DNA from: an uncultured Mediterraneibacter sp.
GTDB lineage: Bacteria > Bacillota > Clostridia > Lachnospirales > Lachnospiraceae
Reading direction: 5' to 3'
Length of the DNA: 64,000 bases
NCBI GenBank assembly: GCA_934309345.1
Contig: CAKRDD010000005.1
Span: 1-64,000, forward strand
The notes under the pieces were generated by a model, which worked only from the letters and a program-made list of their open reading frames with translations, had not been told where the DNA came from and did not search any database. The position numbers were made by a program, and so were the translations under genes. How positions within the stretch are numbered: the stretch's first letter is position 1; the number at the start of each line of letters is the position of its first letter. Shown here one piece after another: positions 8,095 to 17,157 of the stretch.

Positions 8095-8520
8095 TTATTC
8101 TGCCAGCTCTTTTCCTGCTGCCTTAAGTTCCTCAAGTACGTCATCCTCCGGTGCCTCATTTGCGATGATTCCTTCTTCACGGATCAACTGTGCCCCTGCA
8201 TTTTTCATGCGGTCTGCCCAGTCTCTCATCCATTCTCCGTCTCCCCATCCATAAGAGCCAAACAGAAGGATCTTCTTTCCTGATACAAGAGATTCCAGTT
8301 CTTCTACAAATGGTTCCATCTCAGATTCTTCAAGCACCTCTGCCCCCATTGCCGGGCATCCAAGTGCAAATGCAGCTTCTTCTGCCACTGCCTTTGCATC
8401 TGCATCTCCTACTTCCAGAAGTTCTGCCTCCTGTCCGGCTGCCTTGATTCCTTCAGCAACTGCCTCTGCCATTGCCTGTGTATTTCCTGTTCCGCTCCAA
8501 TATACTACTGCTATACTCAT
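8095..8520 (-). CDS. Flavodoxin
   Basis: This is a short-chain flavodoxin of 141 residues, a cytoplasmic FMN electron carrier that replaces ferredoxin under iron limitation. The phosphate-binding loop is YWSGTGNTQ at residues 8-16. The flavin-flanking loop is GSYGWGDGEWM. It is acidic, as usual. The start is the ATG at 8520, ten bases after GGAGG, and the gene directly follows the DUF3793 gene (1-base gap), so the two are cotranscribed. Three Fur-like boxes upstream support iron-dependent repression. Confidence 0.95.
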   Translation of the reverse strand: MSIAVVYWSGTGNTQAMAEAVAEGIKAAGQEAELLEVGDADAKAVAEEAAFALGCPAMGAEVLEESEMEPFVEELESLVSGKKILLFGSYGWGDGEWMRDWADRMKNAGAQLIREEGIIANEAPEDDVLEELKAAGKELAE

Positions 8521-8521
8521 C

Positions 8522-9133
8522 TTATAAATACCTCCATTTTCTTTGATTCAATGCAATTTCACGGATGTTCTTCCCATCCAGATACTCATTCACCGCGCAA
8601 TCTTTTGCCCGGTCGTATGCATGAAAAATCATTCTCGCTCTTTCCGGATCACTGTACACTTTCCAGTATCCGGTCATAACAAAATCTCTGCCTTCTTTTT
8701 CAATAAAGCTCTGCACATCAGCCGTCGGATATCCGAGAAAAGCTCCGATCTCATGCGGGAATCCTATTCCCTGTTCCGCGCAATCACAGATACGTTCTGA
8801 CAGATGTACGAGCATTTCCTCAATATTATTTCCCTTGTATCCATATTGTCCGATCAGTTCGCGGAGTTTTGGCTGGTTCATATATTCCTCCAGCTCTTTG
8901 GGACGATAGAAAAGGACAAGGCATTTCCCCTCTGAGCAGGATAATTTATGAAAGGTAATCTCCATCCCGGAAAACATTTCTTCTAATTCGGAATATAATT
9001 CATTCTCCATTGAAATCAGACCCGATACTTTCAGCCCTTTCAGAAAAGGCGCACACTGCAAGACGACCTGAAATCCAAGCCTCACCTTCCGGTCTTCATT
9101 TTTCAGATAATAGGACAATACTTCTGTCGGCAT
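8522..9133 (-). CDS. DUF3793 family protein
   Basis: The 203-residue soluble protein resembles the DUF3793 family of Clostridia (CSEGKCLVLFYRP, GFPHEIGAFLGYP, GYWKVYSDPERARMIFHAYD). The function is unknown. The start is the ATG at 9133, six bases after AAGGAG; an upstream in-frame ATG at 9172 lies in a Fur-like box and has no ribosome site. Cotranscription with flavodoxin and the Fur-like boxes suggest a role in iron or heme limitation. The family assignment is from memory. Confidence 0.8.
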   Translation of the reverse strand: MPTEVLSYYLKNEDRKVRLGFQVVLQCAPFLKGLKVSGLISMENELYSELEEMFSGMEITFHKLSCSEGKCLVLFYRPKELEEYMNQPKLRELIGQYGYKGNNIEEMLVHLSERICDCAEQGIGFPHEIGAFLGYPTADVQSFIEKEGRDFVMTGYWKVYSDPERARMIFHAYDRAKDCAVNEYLDGKNIREIALNQRKWRYL

Positions 9134-9156
9134 ATCGTTCTCCTTTTGTTTTATTT

Positions 9157-9171
9157 TGAGAATTATTTTCA
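9157..9171. promoter_or_regulatory. Fur-like box 1
   Basis: TGAGAATTATTTTCA is a 7-1-7 inverted repeat with one mismatch between the arms, located 24 bp upstream of the DUF3793 start. Confidence 0.65.
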
Positions 9172-9178
9172 TTCAAGT

Positions 9179-9184
9179 ATTATA
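9179..9184 (-). promoter_or_regulatory. -10 element of the DUF3793-flavodoxin operon
   Basis: TATAAT on the minus strand lies between Fur-like boxes 1 and 2. No good -35 is present at 17 bp, so this promoter may be intrinsically weak or extended. Confidence 0.5.
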
Positions 9185-9194
9185 TTAACATAAT

Positions 9195-9209
9195 TGAAAA
9201 TGATTTTCA
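9195..9209. promoter_or_regulatory. Fur-like box 2
   Basis: TGAAAATGATTTTCA is a perfect 7-1-7 inverted repeat, extended to 9-1-9 (ATTGAAAAT G ATTTTCAAT). It is close to the canonical Fur box and overlaps the region where the -35 should lie. Confidence 0.8.
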
Positions 9210-9219
9210 ATATTATTTT

Positions 9220-9234
9220 TGAGAACTTTTCTCA
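9220..9234. promoter_or_regulatory. Fur-like box 3 (weaker)
   Basis: TGAGAACTTTTCTCA is a 7-1-7 repeat with one arm mismatch, 25 bp from box 2. Confidence 0.4.
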
Positions 9235-9312
9235 TTACTGTGGCGGCATCTTATCGCTCACTTCTTATGGTAATTCCGCATAAAACTTTTTCAATTTTTC
9301 ATACTTTTTTAG

Positions 9313-9341
9313 TTGTTACTAACATATCTTTAGTGTATAAT
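9313..9341 (+). promoter_or_regulatory. Promoter of the small P-loop gene
   Basis: The -35 TTGTTA (9313-9318) and consensus -10 TATAAT (9336-9341) are separated by 17 bp. The leader to the start codon is about 65 bases. Confidence 0.75.
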
Positions 9342-9412
9342 AGATTTATAAATATTTGAGAGGTGAGAAAATCTCAAACATTATACACACTTACATAAAG
9401 GAGAGATTCGCC

Positions 9413-9832
9413 ATGGTAAATTTAATCACAGGCCCAAGAGGCAGCGGAAAAACACAGCAGATGATCGATCTTGCAAACGAGAAGGTTAAGACTTCTTCCG
9501 GTAATGTCGTATTTATTAAAAGGAGCAGCAAAGACACTTATTCTGTAGATTTCAATATCCGTGTCATCAAGATGGCTGATTATCCTGACATCCTTACCTT
9601 AGAAGAATTTGTAGGTTTCCTCTATGGTATGGCTGCTGGCAATCACGATATCGAGGCTGTTTTCATTGACAGTATCTTAAAGCAGGCTAATATCACATTA
9701 GAAAGTCTTCCGACATTCATTCAGAAACTGAATAAGATTTCCGAAGATGCCAAGATCGACTTCTATCTCAGCGTCAGCGCAGACAAAGCTGAGATCGCAG
9801 ATGTTGACACACTTGGATGCACAGTTCTGTAA
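9413..9832 (+). CDS. Small P-loop ATP-binding protein
   Basis: The protein has 139 residues and opens with a Walker A loop, MVNLITGPRGSGKTQQMIDL. A weak Walker B-like stretch (IEAVFIDSI) follows near residue 80. No further domain fits, so it is a minimal NTPase fold; similar proteins are sometimes labelled twitching-motility PilT without good reason. The start is the ATG at 9413, preceded by AAAGGAGAG; upstream in-frame codons lack a ribosome site. It is one of few plus-strand genes and is monocistronic, between its own promoter and a strong terminator. The role is unknown. Confidence 0.85.
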   Translation: MVNLITGPRGSGKTQQMIDLANEKVKTSSGNVVFIKRSSKDTYSVDFNIRVIKMADYPDILTLEEFVGFLYGMAAGNHDIEAVFIDSILKQANITLESLPTFIQKLNKISEDAKIDFYLSVSADKAEIADVDTLGCTVL

Positions 9833-9898
9833 GTATTTACAGCGCAGTGTAACACAGGATTCGCCCTTTTGGGTCTGAATTAAATAAGTTCAGGAACT

Positions 9899-9940
9899 AA
9901 AAAAGAAGTACTTCCGTTCTCCGGTTGTACTTCTTTTTTT
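9899..9940. terminator. Bidirectional terminator
   Basis: AAAAAGAAGTAC pairs with GTACTTCTTTTT around a short loop, with T runs on both strands. It serves the P-loop gene (plus) and the converging membrane-protein gene (minus). Confidence 0.85.
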
Positions 9941-9953
9941 GCTCTTCTTTCTC

Positions 9954-11636
9954 TTATTCTGTCTGTGCAGAATCCTCTGCCGTGTCTTCTGTCTGCTCTT
10001 CTTTCGCAGCTTTTGTGCTGATCTGTTCACTCGCTTTTCCATTCAGGGAAAGAACTGTATCCACCTGCTCTCCCTTCTTATACTCAACTGTGACTTCATC
10101 TCCGACATTAAACCGGATAATATCAATAAAATCTACAACAGATACATCAAAGATCTCATCTGAACCTTCGAGCATGATATAATAATGAGAATCACCGTCT
10201 ATAACACCCTGGGCGATCTTTGTGATCTTCGCTGTCACTGTCTCTACTGATCTTGTATCCTCAGCTTCTGCCTTGATCCCGTTCTTATACATCAGATTGG
10301 TGTAAGATTCCTCGCATTCACTGACCGTATCTCCAATTGCAACAATCTGATATTTCTGTACATTTACCATCGCATATTTCTTCACCAGACCGGCATCATC
10401 CTTCAGTGCAATGAAATAAGTCGGTTCACCGGAAATATTTAAAAGCAGTGGGAACGTTGCCGTATAGTGCAGATTCTGCACCTGTCCTTCTGCGGAAGAC
10501 ATTGCTGAACTCTCTGTTGCCCCTTCGATCTCATAGAACTTTGTCTCCATTGTTCTCTGATTCATCAGAACAAACCCTACGTTCGACTGATCCCCGGTGA
10601 TTGATGTAACACCTGTATATACCCATACATCATCATCAATTGCCAGATAATTGTATCCGTCAGTTGTGTTCAGACAGTCTTTCTGTCCTAATACACTGTT
10701 AAAGAAACCATGTTTCAATGTTCCGTGATAATTATAAAGCTCAACTAACAGATCTGCGGAGTATACTCTGTCAACCCACTGTGGGACATCCTCAACTGCA
10801 TAGTCTGTTGTCTCTCCTGTGATCGCGTTGCAAAGTACGACTCTTCCGATCGTTGTTCCACCGAACAGGCCGATATTGTACTTCTTCACCGGACAGATCC
10901 AGTACGGAACTCCGTCTTCATCAATCTCGAAACTCAGATCATTAAAAATATAGGTCGGATAGTTAAATCTCAGATGACGGTAAATATTTCTGTTAAAATG
11001 ATCACTTGTCGTGTACTTCATCCCTTCACTCAGTTTTACGAGTTCTGTATTCTGTGTTGCCATATCAATCTTGATATAGGCCGGGATTCCATCTTTCATA
11101 TTCGTAAACCATTTAATCGCACTGGCATACTTCAAAGGTGAAACCCTCACCGGCTGATCCTGATAGTTGATCTGGGAATACAGTTCATCCACCTCGAACT
11201 GGGATACCATATCTACCATGCTTCCCATCTTTCTGTCACCGAGAAGTTCTGCTGAATCTTTATCCAGCAGTGGAATCTGATCAAAAGATAATTCTTCGAT
11301 ATCTTTCGTAAATTCTCCATTCTTCACTGTCAGAAGTTCCTGATACTTCTTCGCATTCACAATCGGAGAAGACAGGATAGATCCTGCCACATATGCGATC
11401 ACAAGTATTGCAAGAATTCCAAGGATCACTTTTAATCCCTTCGACTCTTTCCAGTCGTAACGGTTTAAATTTTTCTTTCTGATAAATACCACAGCTGCCA
11501 GAATGACCAGCACCACAAGATACATCCAGAATTCCGATGCATGAATATTGATCGCCGGGAGTGTCACATAATAATAGATTCCAATCAACAGAATCACTCC
11601 TATGACAGCTGCCACTTTCATTTTAAATTTATTCAT
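9954..11636 (-). CDS. Membrane protein with large extracytoplasmic domain, function unknown
   Basis: The protein has 560 residues. Three hydrophobic helices lie near residues 7-30, 36-53 and 68-90, followed by about 440 soluble residues probably outside the cell (YWICPVKKYNIGLFGGTTIGRV, LAIDDDVWVYTGVTSI). The last ~90 residues look like a small beta domain (VTAKITKIAQGVIDGDSHYYIML) ending in an acidic tail. I do not recognise a named family. It lies 158 bp downstream of trkH, separated by a partial copy of the mobile repeat described at 30233. Expression may depend on the trk operon or on sequence supplied by that repeat. Confidence 0.85.
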   Translation of the reverse strand: MNKFKMKVAAVIGVILLIGIYYYVTLPAINIHASEFWMYLVVLVILAAVVFIRKKNLNRYDWKESKGLKVILGILAILVIAYVAGSILSSPIVNAKKYQELLTVKNGEFTKDIEELSFDQIPLLDKDSAELLGDRKMGSMVDMVSQFEVDELYSQINYQDQPVRVSPLKYASAIKWFTNMKDGIPAYIKIDMATQNTELVKLSEGMKYTTSDHFNRNIYRHLRFNYPTYIFNDLSFEIDEDGVPYWICPVKKYNIGLFGGTTIGRVVLCNAITGETTDYAVEDVPQWVDRVYSADLLVELYNYHGTLKHGFFNSVLGQKDCLNTTDGYNYLAIDDDVWVYTGVTSITGDQSNVGFVLMNQRTMETKFYEIEGATESSAMSSAEGQVQNLHYTATFPLLLNISGEPTYFIALKDDAGLVKKYAMVNVQKYQIVAIGDTVSECEESYTNLMYKNGIKAEAEDTRSVETVTAKITKIAQGVIDGDSHYYIMLEGSDEIFDVSVVDFIDIIRFNVGDEVTVEYKKGEQVDTVLSLNGKASEQISTKAAKEEQTEDTAEDSAQTE

Positions 11637-11668
11637 CTCACCTCTTCCTTTCTTTCAATAAGATTATT

Positions 11669-11716
11669 TCATTTTACACCTGTTTTTTGAAATTTTGCTT
11701 GGCTCTGAACAGTTAC
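11669..11716. repeat. Single end of the 140-bp mobile repeat
   Basis: On the minus strand GTAACTGTTCAGAGCCAA, followed by GCAAAATTTCAAAAAA and a GTAAAATG-like end, matches about 47 bases of the left half of the element at 30233-30372. The second terminal repeat is missing, so this is a truncated copy. It lies 33 to 80 bp ahead of the 560-residue membrane-protein gene. Confidence 0.85.
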
Positions 11717-11794
11717 CATTTTATCATATAAAAATAAAATGTGCGAAAAAATCTGTTTCATTCAAATTTCTCCGCACATAATTATCAAAAACAT

Positions 11795-13240
11795 CTAGAA
11801 TCTTCTTCTCCAGAGTTCCGGAGAAAGAAGAAGCAGGTATGGGAAGATCTCCAGTCTTCCGATCAACATATCAAAGCAGAACACCAGCTTGGATAATACT
11901 GAAAATGGATGGAAATTCATTACCGGACCGACTTTTGAAATACCAGGTCCTACATTGCTCATCGTTGTGAGCACTCCACTAAATGTTGTTGCAAAATCAA
12001 AATTATCGATAGAGACAAGTAAAATCGATACGATCATAATCATAATATAACAAGTCAGATACAGATTTACATTCTTCAATGTATCCTGTCCGATTTTTTT
12101 GCCATTGACTTTGATGATCGTAACAGCGTTCGGATGTAACATCTTACGAACTTCCCTGCGGATTGATTTCACAATGATCAGCAAACGGCTTACCTTGATT
12201 CCACCTCCGGTGGATCCCGCACAGGCTCCCACAAACATCAGCGCCAGTAATATTGTCTTCGAGAGTTCCGGCCACTGATCATAATCTGCAGTTGCAAATC
12301 CTGTTGTTGTGATGATCGCACCAACCTGGAAGGACGCATAACGGAATGCATGTGCAACTGTTCCATAAATCTTGAGGATATTTCCTGTGATTATGGCAAT
12401 TGACGTACCTACGATTCCAAGATATACCCACATCTCTTCGTTTTTCAGAATGGATTTCCAATCCTTGAGCAACATGAGAAAATACAGGTTGAAATTGATT
12501 CCAAACAGAATCATAAATACTGTGATCACGCCATCAATATATGCACTGTCATAATAACTGATACTTGCAGCCCTGTTAGAGAATCCTCCTGTTCCAGCAG
12601 TACTGAATGCATGTATGATTGCATCATACAGGTTCATCCCGCCAAAGAGCAGGAAAATCACTTCTGCTGCTGTCAGTACAAAGTACATTCCATACAAAAT
12701 CCGTGCCGTATGTCTTGCCTTTGGTACAAGCTTATCTGCCTCCGGTCCCGGAACTTCCGCACGCATCAGCGGCATCGCATTCTCATCATCCAGAGATGTG
12801 ATCATCATAACAAACACAAGCACTCCCATACCACCAATCCAGTGTGTAAAGCTCCGCCAGAAAGAAATTCCCATCGGCAGTGCTTCGATATCTACCAGAA
12901 TTGTAGATCCGGTTGTAGTGAAACCGGAAATCGTCTCAAAAAGTGCATCAATATAATGTGGAATACTTCCTGAGATTACAAACGGAAGCGCTCCGAATGC
13001 AGACCATAATATCCATGCAAGTCCAACAATAACAAAACCTTCTTTTCCATAAATCTGCCTGGACGTCGGAAGCTTCCTGCCAAACACTGCATAAATCACC
13101 AGAAGAATTGCTGCTACGATCAGAAAGGAAATCACGCTTTTTTCATGATATATCAGGGATACAAAAGCCGGAATCAACAGAAGCAGTCCTTCAACTCCCA
13201 TCATTTTCCCCAGAATATATCCTATCATCTTTTTGTTCAT
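11795..13240 (-). CDS. trkH: Potassium uptake protein TrkH/KtrB-type
   Basis: This is the potassium-translocating membrane subunit, 481 residues with four pore-helix repeats, visible as FETISGFTTTGSTI, FSTAGTGGFSNRA, VGAIITTTGFATADYDQWP and FSGVLTTMSNVGPGIS, each with its selectivity glycine. The C-terminus (IGRLEIFPYLLLLSPELWRRR) is typical. It follows trkA with a 10-bp gap, so channel and gating ring are coexpressed. Confidence 0.95.
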   Translation of the reverse strand: MNKKMIGYILGKMMGVEGLLLLIPAFVSLIYHEKSVISFLIVAAILLVIYAVFGRKLPTSRQIYGKEGFVIVGLAWILWSAFGALPFVISGSIPHYIDALFETISGFTTTGSTILVDIEALPMGISFWRSFTHWIGGMGVLVFVMMITSLDDENAMPLMRAEVPGPEADKLVPKARHTARILYGMYFVLTAAEVIFLLFGGMNLYDAIIHAFSTAGTGGFSNRAASISYYDSAYIDGVITVFMILFGINFNLYFLMLLKDWKSILKNEEMWVYLGIVGTSIAIITGNILKIYGTVAHAFRYASFQVGAIITTTGFATADYDQWPELSKTILLALMFVGACAGSTGGGIKVSRLLIIVKSIRREVRKMLHPNAVTIIKVNGKKIGQDTLKNVNLYLTCYIMIMIVSILLVSIDNFDFATTFSGVLTTMSNVGPGISKVGPVMNFHPFSVLSKLVFCFDMLIGRLEIFPYLLLLSPELWRRRF

Positions 13241-13250
13241 CTCAACACAC

Positions 13251-14609
13251 CTACATTAAAATCTCTTTAATATCTTCAATCTGTTTTTCCATTGTAATAA
13301 TAATTACGTTATCGCCCACCTGGATACAATCATCTCCGCTCGGAAGAATGATCTGACGTTTTCTGGCGATACATGCAATCAGATTGTTCGGTTTCAATGA
13401 GAGATCTTTCAACGGAATTCCTGTATAGTTTGTCTCTGCTTTTACGATAAATTCTAATGCCTCAACCTTATCATCTACCAACTGATACATTGTCTCTACA
13501 TTCGCACTTCCCTGAGAATTCTTACGTGCTCTGACATAACTCATGATTGCGTCTGCTGTAGCTGTTTTAACAGAAACAATACTGTCAAGTCCAAAGTCTT
13601 CCACCATACGCGCACGTCTGTCTTCATTGACTTTTGTAACAATTTTGTCCACATTCTGGCTTTTTGCGAAAAGAGAAAGTATAATATTCTCTTCATCCAT
13701 TCCTGTCAAAGCAACAAATGCATCTGCTTCTTCGATTCCTTCTTCCACAAGAAGGTCGTGATCTGTTGCATCTCCATTGATGATCGTTGCTTTTGGAAGT
13801 AATTCGCAGAGTTCTTCACATCTTTGACGATTCTGTTCTATGATCTTCACCTGCATGCCAAGTGTACTAAGCTGAAGTGCGAGATAGTAACCAACTCTTC
13901 CGGCTCCACAAATAATGACTTTTTTGATTTTATCCTTGCGCTTTCCATTTGCTTTAAAAAATGCCTCTAAATCTTTATGAGATGCCGCAATATGCAGACG
14001 GTCTCCTGCACGCATCCTGTATTCTCCATCCGGAATACGAACTTCCTCTCCGTGCTCCACTGCACAGACAAGCAGACGGATCTGGAACCGGTTATACATT
14101 TCCGCAAGGCTTAATCCTGCCAGGCTGCTTCCCTCTGCAACCGGTAATTCAATCAGTTCCACGCGTCCTTTCACAAAAGTCTCCACCTGGCTTGCATCCG
14201 GGAAGAGCAAAAGTCTGCTGATCTCATCTGCCACGATAAGCTCAGGATTTACAGCCATACTAAGATGCAGGTCTTCTTTCAGAAGCCCGATCTGACGATA
14301 ATAAATCGGATTACGCACACGGGCAATCGTATGCTTTGCGCCTAACTTTCTGGCGATCAGACAGCTTAACATATTGCATTCATCTGCTGATGTACAGGCA
14401 ACCACCAAATCTGCATGCGCCACATCCGCCTGTTTAAGTACCTCTGCGTCTGCACCATCTCCCGTCACGCAGGCAATATCCAGACGATCCATCGCAAATC
14501 TCAGCTTTTTCTCATTACTGTCAATCATTACAATGTCGTATTTCTCAGAGGAAAGCTGTTTGGCAAGCTTGTAGCCAACCTTTCCGTCACCGATAATAAT
14601 AATCCTCAT
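13251..14609 (-). CDS. trkA: Trk potassium uptake regulatory subunit TrkA
   Basis: This is the cytoplasmic NAD(H)-binding gating subunit, 452 residues, built as two RCK halves. Each half starts with a Rossmann motif (MRIIIIGDGKVGYKLAKQL at residue 1, KKVIICGAGRVGYYLALQL near residue 230) and ends in a TrkA-C domain. The start is the ATG at 14609 with AGGAAAAAGGA upstream; in-frame codons further upstream fall in the structured leader. It is first gene of trkA-trkH. Confidence 0.95.
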   Translation of the reverse strand: MRIIIIGDGKVGYKLAKQLSSEKYDIVMIDSNEKKLRFAMDRLDIACVTGDGADAEVLKQADVAHADLVVACTSADECNMLSCLIARKLGAKHTIARVRNPIYYRQIGLLKEDLHLSMAVNPELIVADEISRLLLFPDASQVETFVKGRVELIELPVAEGSSLAGLSLAEMYNRFQIRLLVCAVEHGEEVRIPDGEYRMRAGDRLHIAASHKDLEAFFKANGKRKDKIKKVIICGAGRVGYYLALQLSTLGMQVKIIEQNRQRCEELCELLPKATIINGDATDHDLLVEEGIEEADAFVALTGMDEENIILSLFAKSQNVDKIVTKVNEDRRARMVEDFGLDSIVSVKTATADAIMSYVRARKNSQGSANVETMYQLVDDKVEALEFIVKAETNYTGIPLKDLSLKPNNLIACIARKRQIILPSGDDCIQVGDNVIIITMEKQIEDIKEILM

Positions 14610-14645
14610 TTCCTTTTTCCTCATATTATTAATAATGTTATAACT

Positions 14646-14696
14646 GCTGTTCCCAGGATTTTCCAAACAGCAACATACCTGTCTGATATAGACAGG
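14646..14696 (-). ncRNA. Two-hairpin 5' leader of trkA
   Basis: The 88-base leader contains CCTGTCTATATCAGACAGG (14678-14696) and GCTGTTTGGAAA...GGGAACAGC (14646-14671). The first hairpin starts at the predicted transcript 5' end. No known c-di-AMP (ydaO) or other riboswitch consensus is evident. The pair may control stability or act as a small regulator. Confidence 0.45.
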
Positions 14697-14703
14697 CAGA
14701 TGA

Positions 14704-14732
14704 ATTATAGCACCTTTGTTTTGAAAGTACAA
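14704..14732 (-). promoter_or_regulatory. Promoter of trkA-trkH
   Basis: The -35 TTGTAC (14727-14732) and consensus -10 TATAAT (14704-14709) are 17 bp apart on the minus strand. Confidence 0.8.
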
Positions 14733-14797
14733 CCATATTCTCAAACTTGTGATTTTTTTGTGAAATACAATGTTACTTTTTTCCAAAAACAAGCAAT

Positions 14798-14843
14798 AAG
14801 AGCGTGCTATCCGCCCCTTTTTTCAGCCGGATAACACACTCTT
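14798..14843 (-). terminator. Terminator of the EF-G-like gene
   Basis: On the minus strand AAGAGTGTGTTATCCG pairs over 16 positions (two G-U or mismatch) with CGGATAGCACGCTCTT, then a T-rich stretch follows. Confidence 0.75.
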
Positions 14844-14863
14844 TGTGTAGCCTGAATCTTTAA

Positions 14864-16939
14864 TTATGCTTCTTCTGCCCTTGCAGCAATTTCTTTCTCC
14901 TGTACGTCAGATGGAGCCTGCTCATATCTTGCAAATGTATATTCGTAAGATCCTCTTCCACCTGTCATGGAGCGAAGTGTTGTGCAATAGCCAAACAGTC
15001 CTGTCATTGGAATATCTGCTTCAATAACCTGCTTTCCTCCGGCTACCGGTGTCATGCCAAGCACACGTCCTCTGCGTTTGTTCAGGTCTCCCATGATATC
15101 TCCTGTGTAATCATCCGGAACTGTAACCTTCAGGGATGCGATTGGTTCAAGAAGTACCGGAGATGCCTCCAGGAATCCTTTCTTGAATGCCTGGATCGTA
15201 GCTGTCTTAAATGCCATCTCTGAAGAGTCTACCGGATGATAGGATCCGTCATATAAAGTAGCTTTCACACCAACTACCGGATAGCCGGCAAGAGGTCCTT
15301 TCACTACAGATTCCTGCAGACCTTTCTCTACTGCCGGGAAGTAGTTCTTCGGAACAGCTCCTCCAACAACACATTCTTCGAATACAAACGGAGTTTCAAG
15401 ATCTCCTGATGGTTCGAATTTCATCTTAACATGTCCGTACTGTCCATGTCCTCCACTCTGTTTCTTATACTTAGAATCAACATCTGAATTCTTGCGGATT
15501 GTCTCACGGAACGCAACCTTCGGTGTCTCCAGTGTGATCTCTACTTTATATCTTGCCGCCAGTTTACTTGCTACGATCTCAAGATGCTGCTCACCCATTC
15601 CATAGAGAAGAGACTGTCTGTTCTCACTGTCATTCACAGCTTTCAATGTAACATCTTCTGCTGTCATTCTTGCAAGAGCCTGTGATACCTTATCTTCATC
15701 ACCTTTGTTCTTAACGCGATACTTCATATATGTATATGGTACAGAATAATCTGTCTTCGCGTAAGATACCGGAGTTCCCTTCACAGAAAGAGTATCTCCT
15801 GTTCTTGTATTCGCCAGCTTACCGATCGCTCCGATATCACCTGCGAAAAGCTCTGTTACTTCGCTCGGCTTACTTCCGCACATGGTATAAAGTTTACCTG
15901 GTTTCTCTTCTGCGTCTGTGTCTGCATTATAAAGTACATCATCTCCTTTAAGTACTCCGGAGCATACCTTTACGAAAGAGTATTTTCCAATAAACGGATC
16001 TACCATTGTCTTAAATACATACGCTGATTTGGCTTTTGCAAAATCATAATTCGCTTCAAAGATCTCGTTTGTTCTGCGGTTGATTCCTGCACAGGTTCTC
16101 TTATCCGGACTTGGGAAGAAACGAACAATATCTGAAAGCAGGTTGGCTACTCCCTGTGCCTGGATGTTGGATCCCATCGCAACCGGTACGATATCACCAT
16201 CCATTACTTCTGTTCTCATGGCTGCACGGATCTCTTCCACAGAGAATTCCTCACCATTGAAATAACGTTCCATAAACTCTTCACTTGTCTCTGCTACAGC
16301 TTCCATAAGAGAATCTCTCAAAATCTCAAGGTTCGGCATACAGTAATCCGGAATCTCACACTCTTCTCTCTGTCCGATGCCTGTATATCTTCTTCCGGCA
16401 TTCTTAATAATATTAATATATCCTACCAGTTTTTCATTCTCACGGATCGGCTGGAAATGTGGTGCGATCTTCTTGCCGTATCTCTCTGTCAGATCTGCTA
16501 CTACCTGACGGAAACTTGCATCATCCACATCCATCTCTGTCACATAGATCATTCTCGGCAGATTATACTTATCACAAAGCTCCCATGCTTTTTCTGTTCC
16601 GACCTGTACTCCTGCCTTACCAGATACTACGATAACCGCTGCATCCGCTGCACTGACTGCCTCTTCTACTTCTCCGACAAAATCAAAATATCCAGGTGTA
16701 TCAAGAATATTGATCTTCGCCTTCTCCCACTCGATCGGTATCAGGCTTGTGCTGATTGAAAATCCACGTTTCTGCTCCTCTTTATCAAAATCGCTCACCG
16801 TATTGGATTCGGAAATCTTTCCCATACGATTCGTTGCACCTGATACGTAGAGCATCACCTCTGCAAGACTTGTCTTTCCGCTTCCACCATGACCAAGTAA
16901 TACCACATTTCTGATTTCGTCTGTTCTGTAAACCTTCAT
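14864..16939 (-). CDS. EF-G-like translation GTPase (EF-G2 type paralogue)
   Basis: The 691-residue protein has the full EF-G domain order: G domain, domain II, III, IV (GHGQYGHVKMKFEP), V. The GTPase motifs depart from housekeeping EF-G: G1 reads GHGGSGKTSLAE instead of AHIDAGKTT, G3 reads DTPGYFDF instead of DTPGHVDF (the catalytic His is Tyr), and G4 reads TEMD instead of NKMD. This is the pattern of accessory EF-G paralogues, not fusA. It has its own promoter and terminator. The role is unknown, perhaps ribosome or GTP-dependent stress adaptation. Confidence 0.9.
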   Translation of the reverse strand: MKVYRTDEIRNVVLLGHGGSGKTSLAEVMLYVSGATNRMGKISESNTVSDFDKEEQKRGFSISTSLIPIEWEKAKINILDTPGYFDFVGEVEEAVSAADAAVIVVSGKAGVQVGTEKAWELCDKYNLPRMIYVTEMDVDDASFRQVVADLTERYGKKIAPHFQPIRENEKLVGYINIIKNAGRRYTGIGQREECEIPDYCMPNLEILRDSLMEAVAETSEEFMERYFNGEEFSVEEIRAAMRTEVMDGDIVPVAMGSNIQAQGVANLLSDIVRFFPSPDKRTCAGINRRTNEIFEANYDFAKAKSAYVFKTMVDPFIGKYSFVKVCSGVLKGDDVLYNADTDAEEKPGKLYTMCGSKPSEVTELFAGDIGAIGKLANTRTGDTLSVKGTPVSYAKTDYSVPYTYMKYRVKNKGDEDKVSQALARMTAEDVTLKAVNDSENRQSLLYGMGEQHLEIVASKLAARYKVEITLETPKVAFRETIRKNSDVDSKYKKQSGGHGQYGHVKMKFEPSGDLETPFVFEECVVGGAVPKNYFPAVEKGLQESVVKGPLAGYPVVGVKATLYDGSYHPVDSSEMAFKTATIQAFKKGFLEASPVLLEPIASLKVTVPDDYTGDIMGDLNKRRGRVLGMTPVAGGKQVIEADIPMTGLFGYCTTLRSMTGGRGSYEYTFARYEQAPSDVQEKEIAARAEEA

Positions 16940-17009
16940 ACTGCTGCCTCCTTGTTATGTAGCTATTATGTACACCATTTTTTGTCGTTGATATACATAC
17001 CATGGGTAT

Positions 17010-17038
17010 ATTGTACTAAATAATCTGATTAATTACAA
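17010..17038 (-). promoter_or_regulatory. Promoter of the EF-G-like gene
   Basis: The -35 TTGTAA (17033-17038) and -10 TACAAT (17010-17015) are 17 bp apart. Confidence 0.7.
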
Positions 17039-17128
17039 CTATTTTTTACATTTTATACAATTTTAACTTTCTACCGCAAAGCGATTCATTGAAAATGTGC
17101 CGCTTATATATAGAAGCGATATTAACAA

Positions 17129-17157
17129 TTTACTTTTACAGAGCAAAGTGTTAAAAT
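17129..17157 (+). promoter_or_regulatory. Promoter of tyrA-aroA
   Basis: The -35 TTTACT (17129-17134) and -10 TAAAAT (17152-17157) are 17 bp apart. The leader contains an 8-bp hairpin (TCTTACTG/CAGTAAGA, 17171-17202). I see no T-box motif. Confidence 0.55.
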
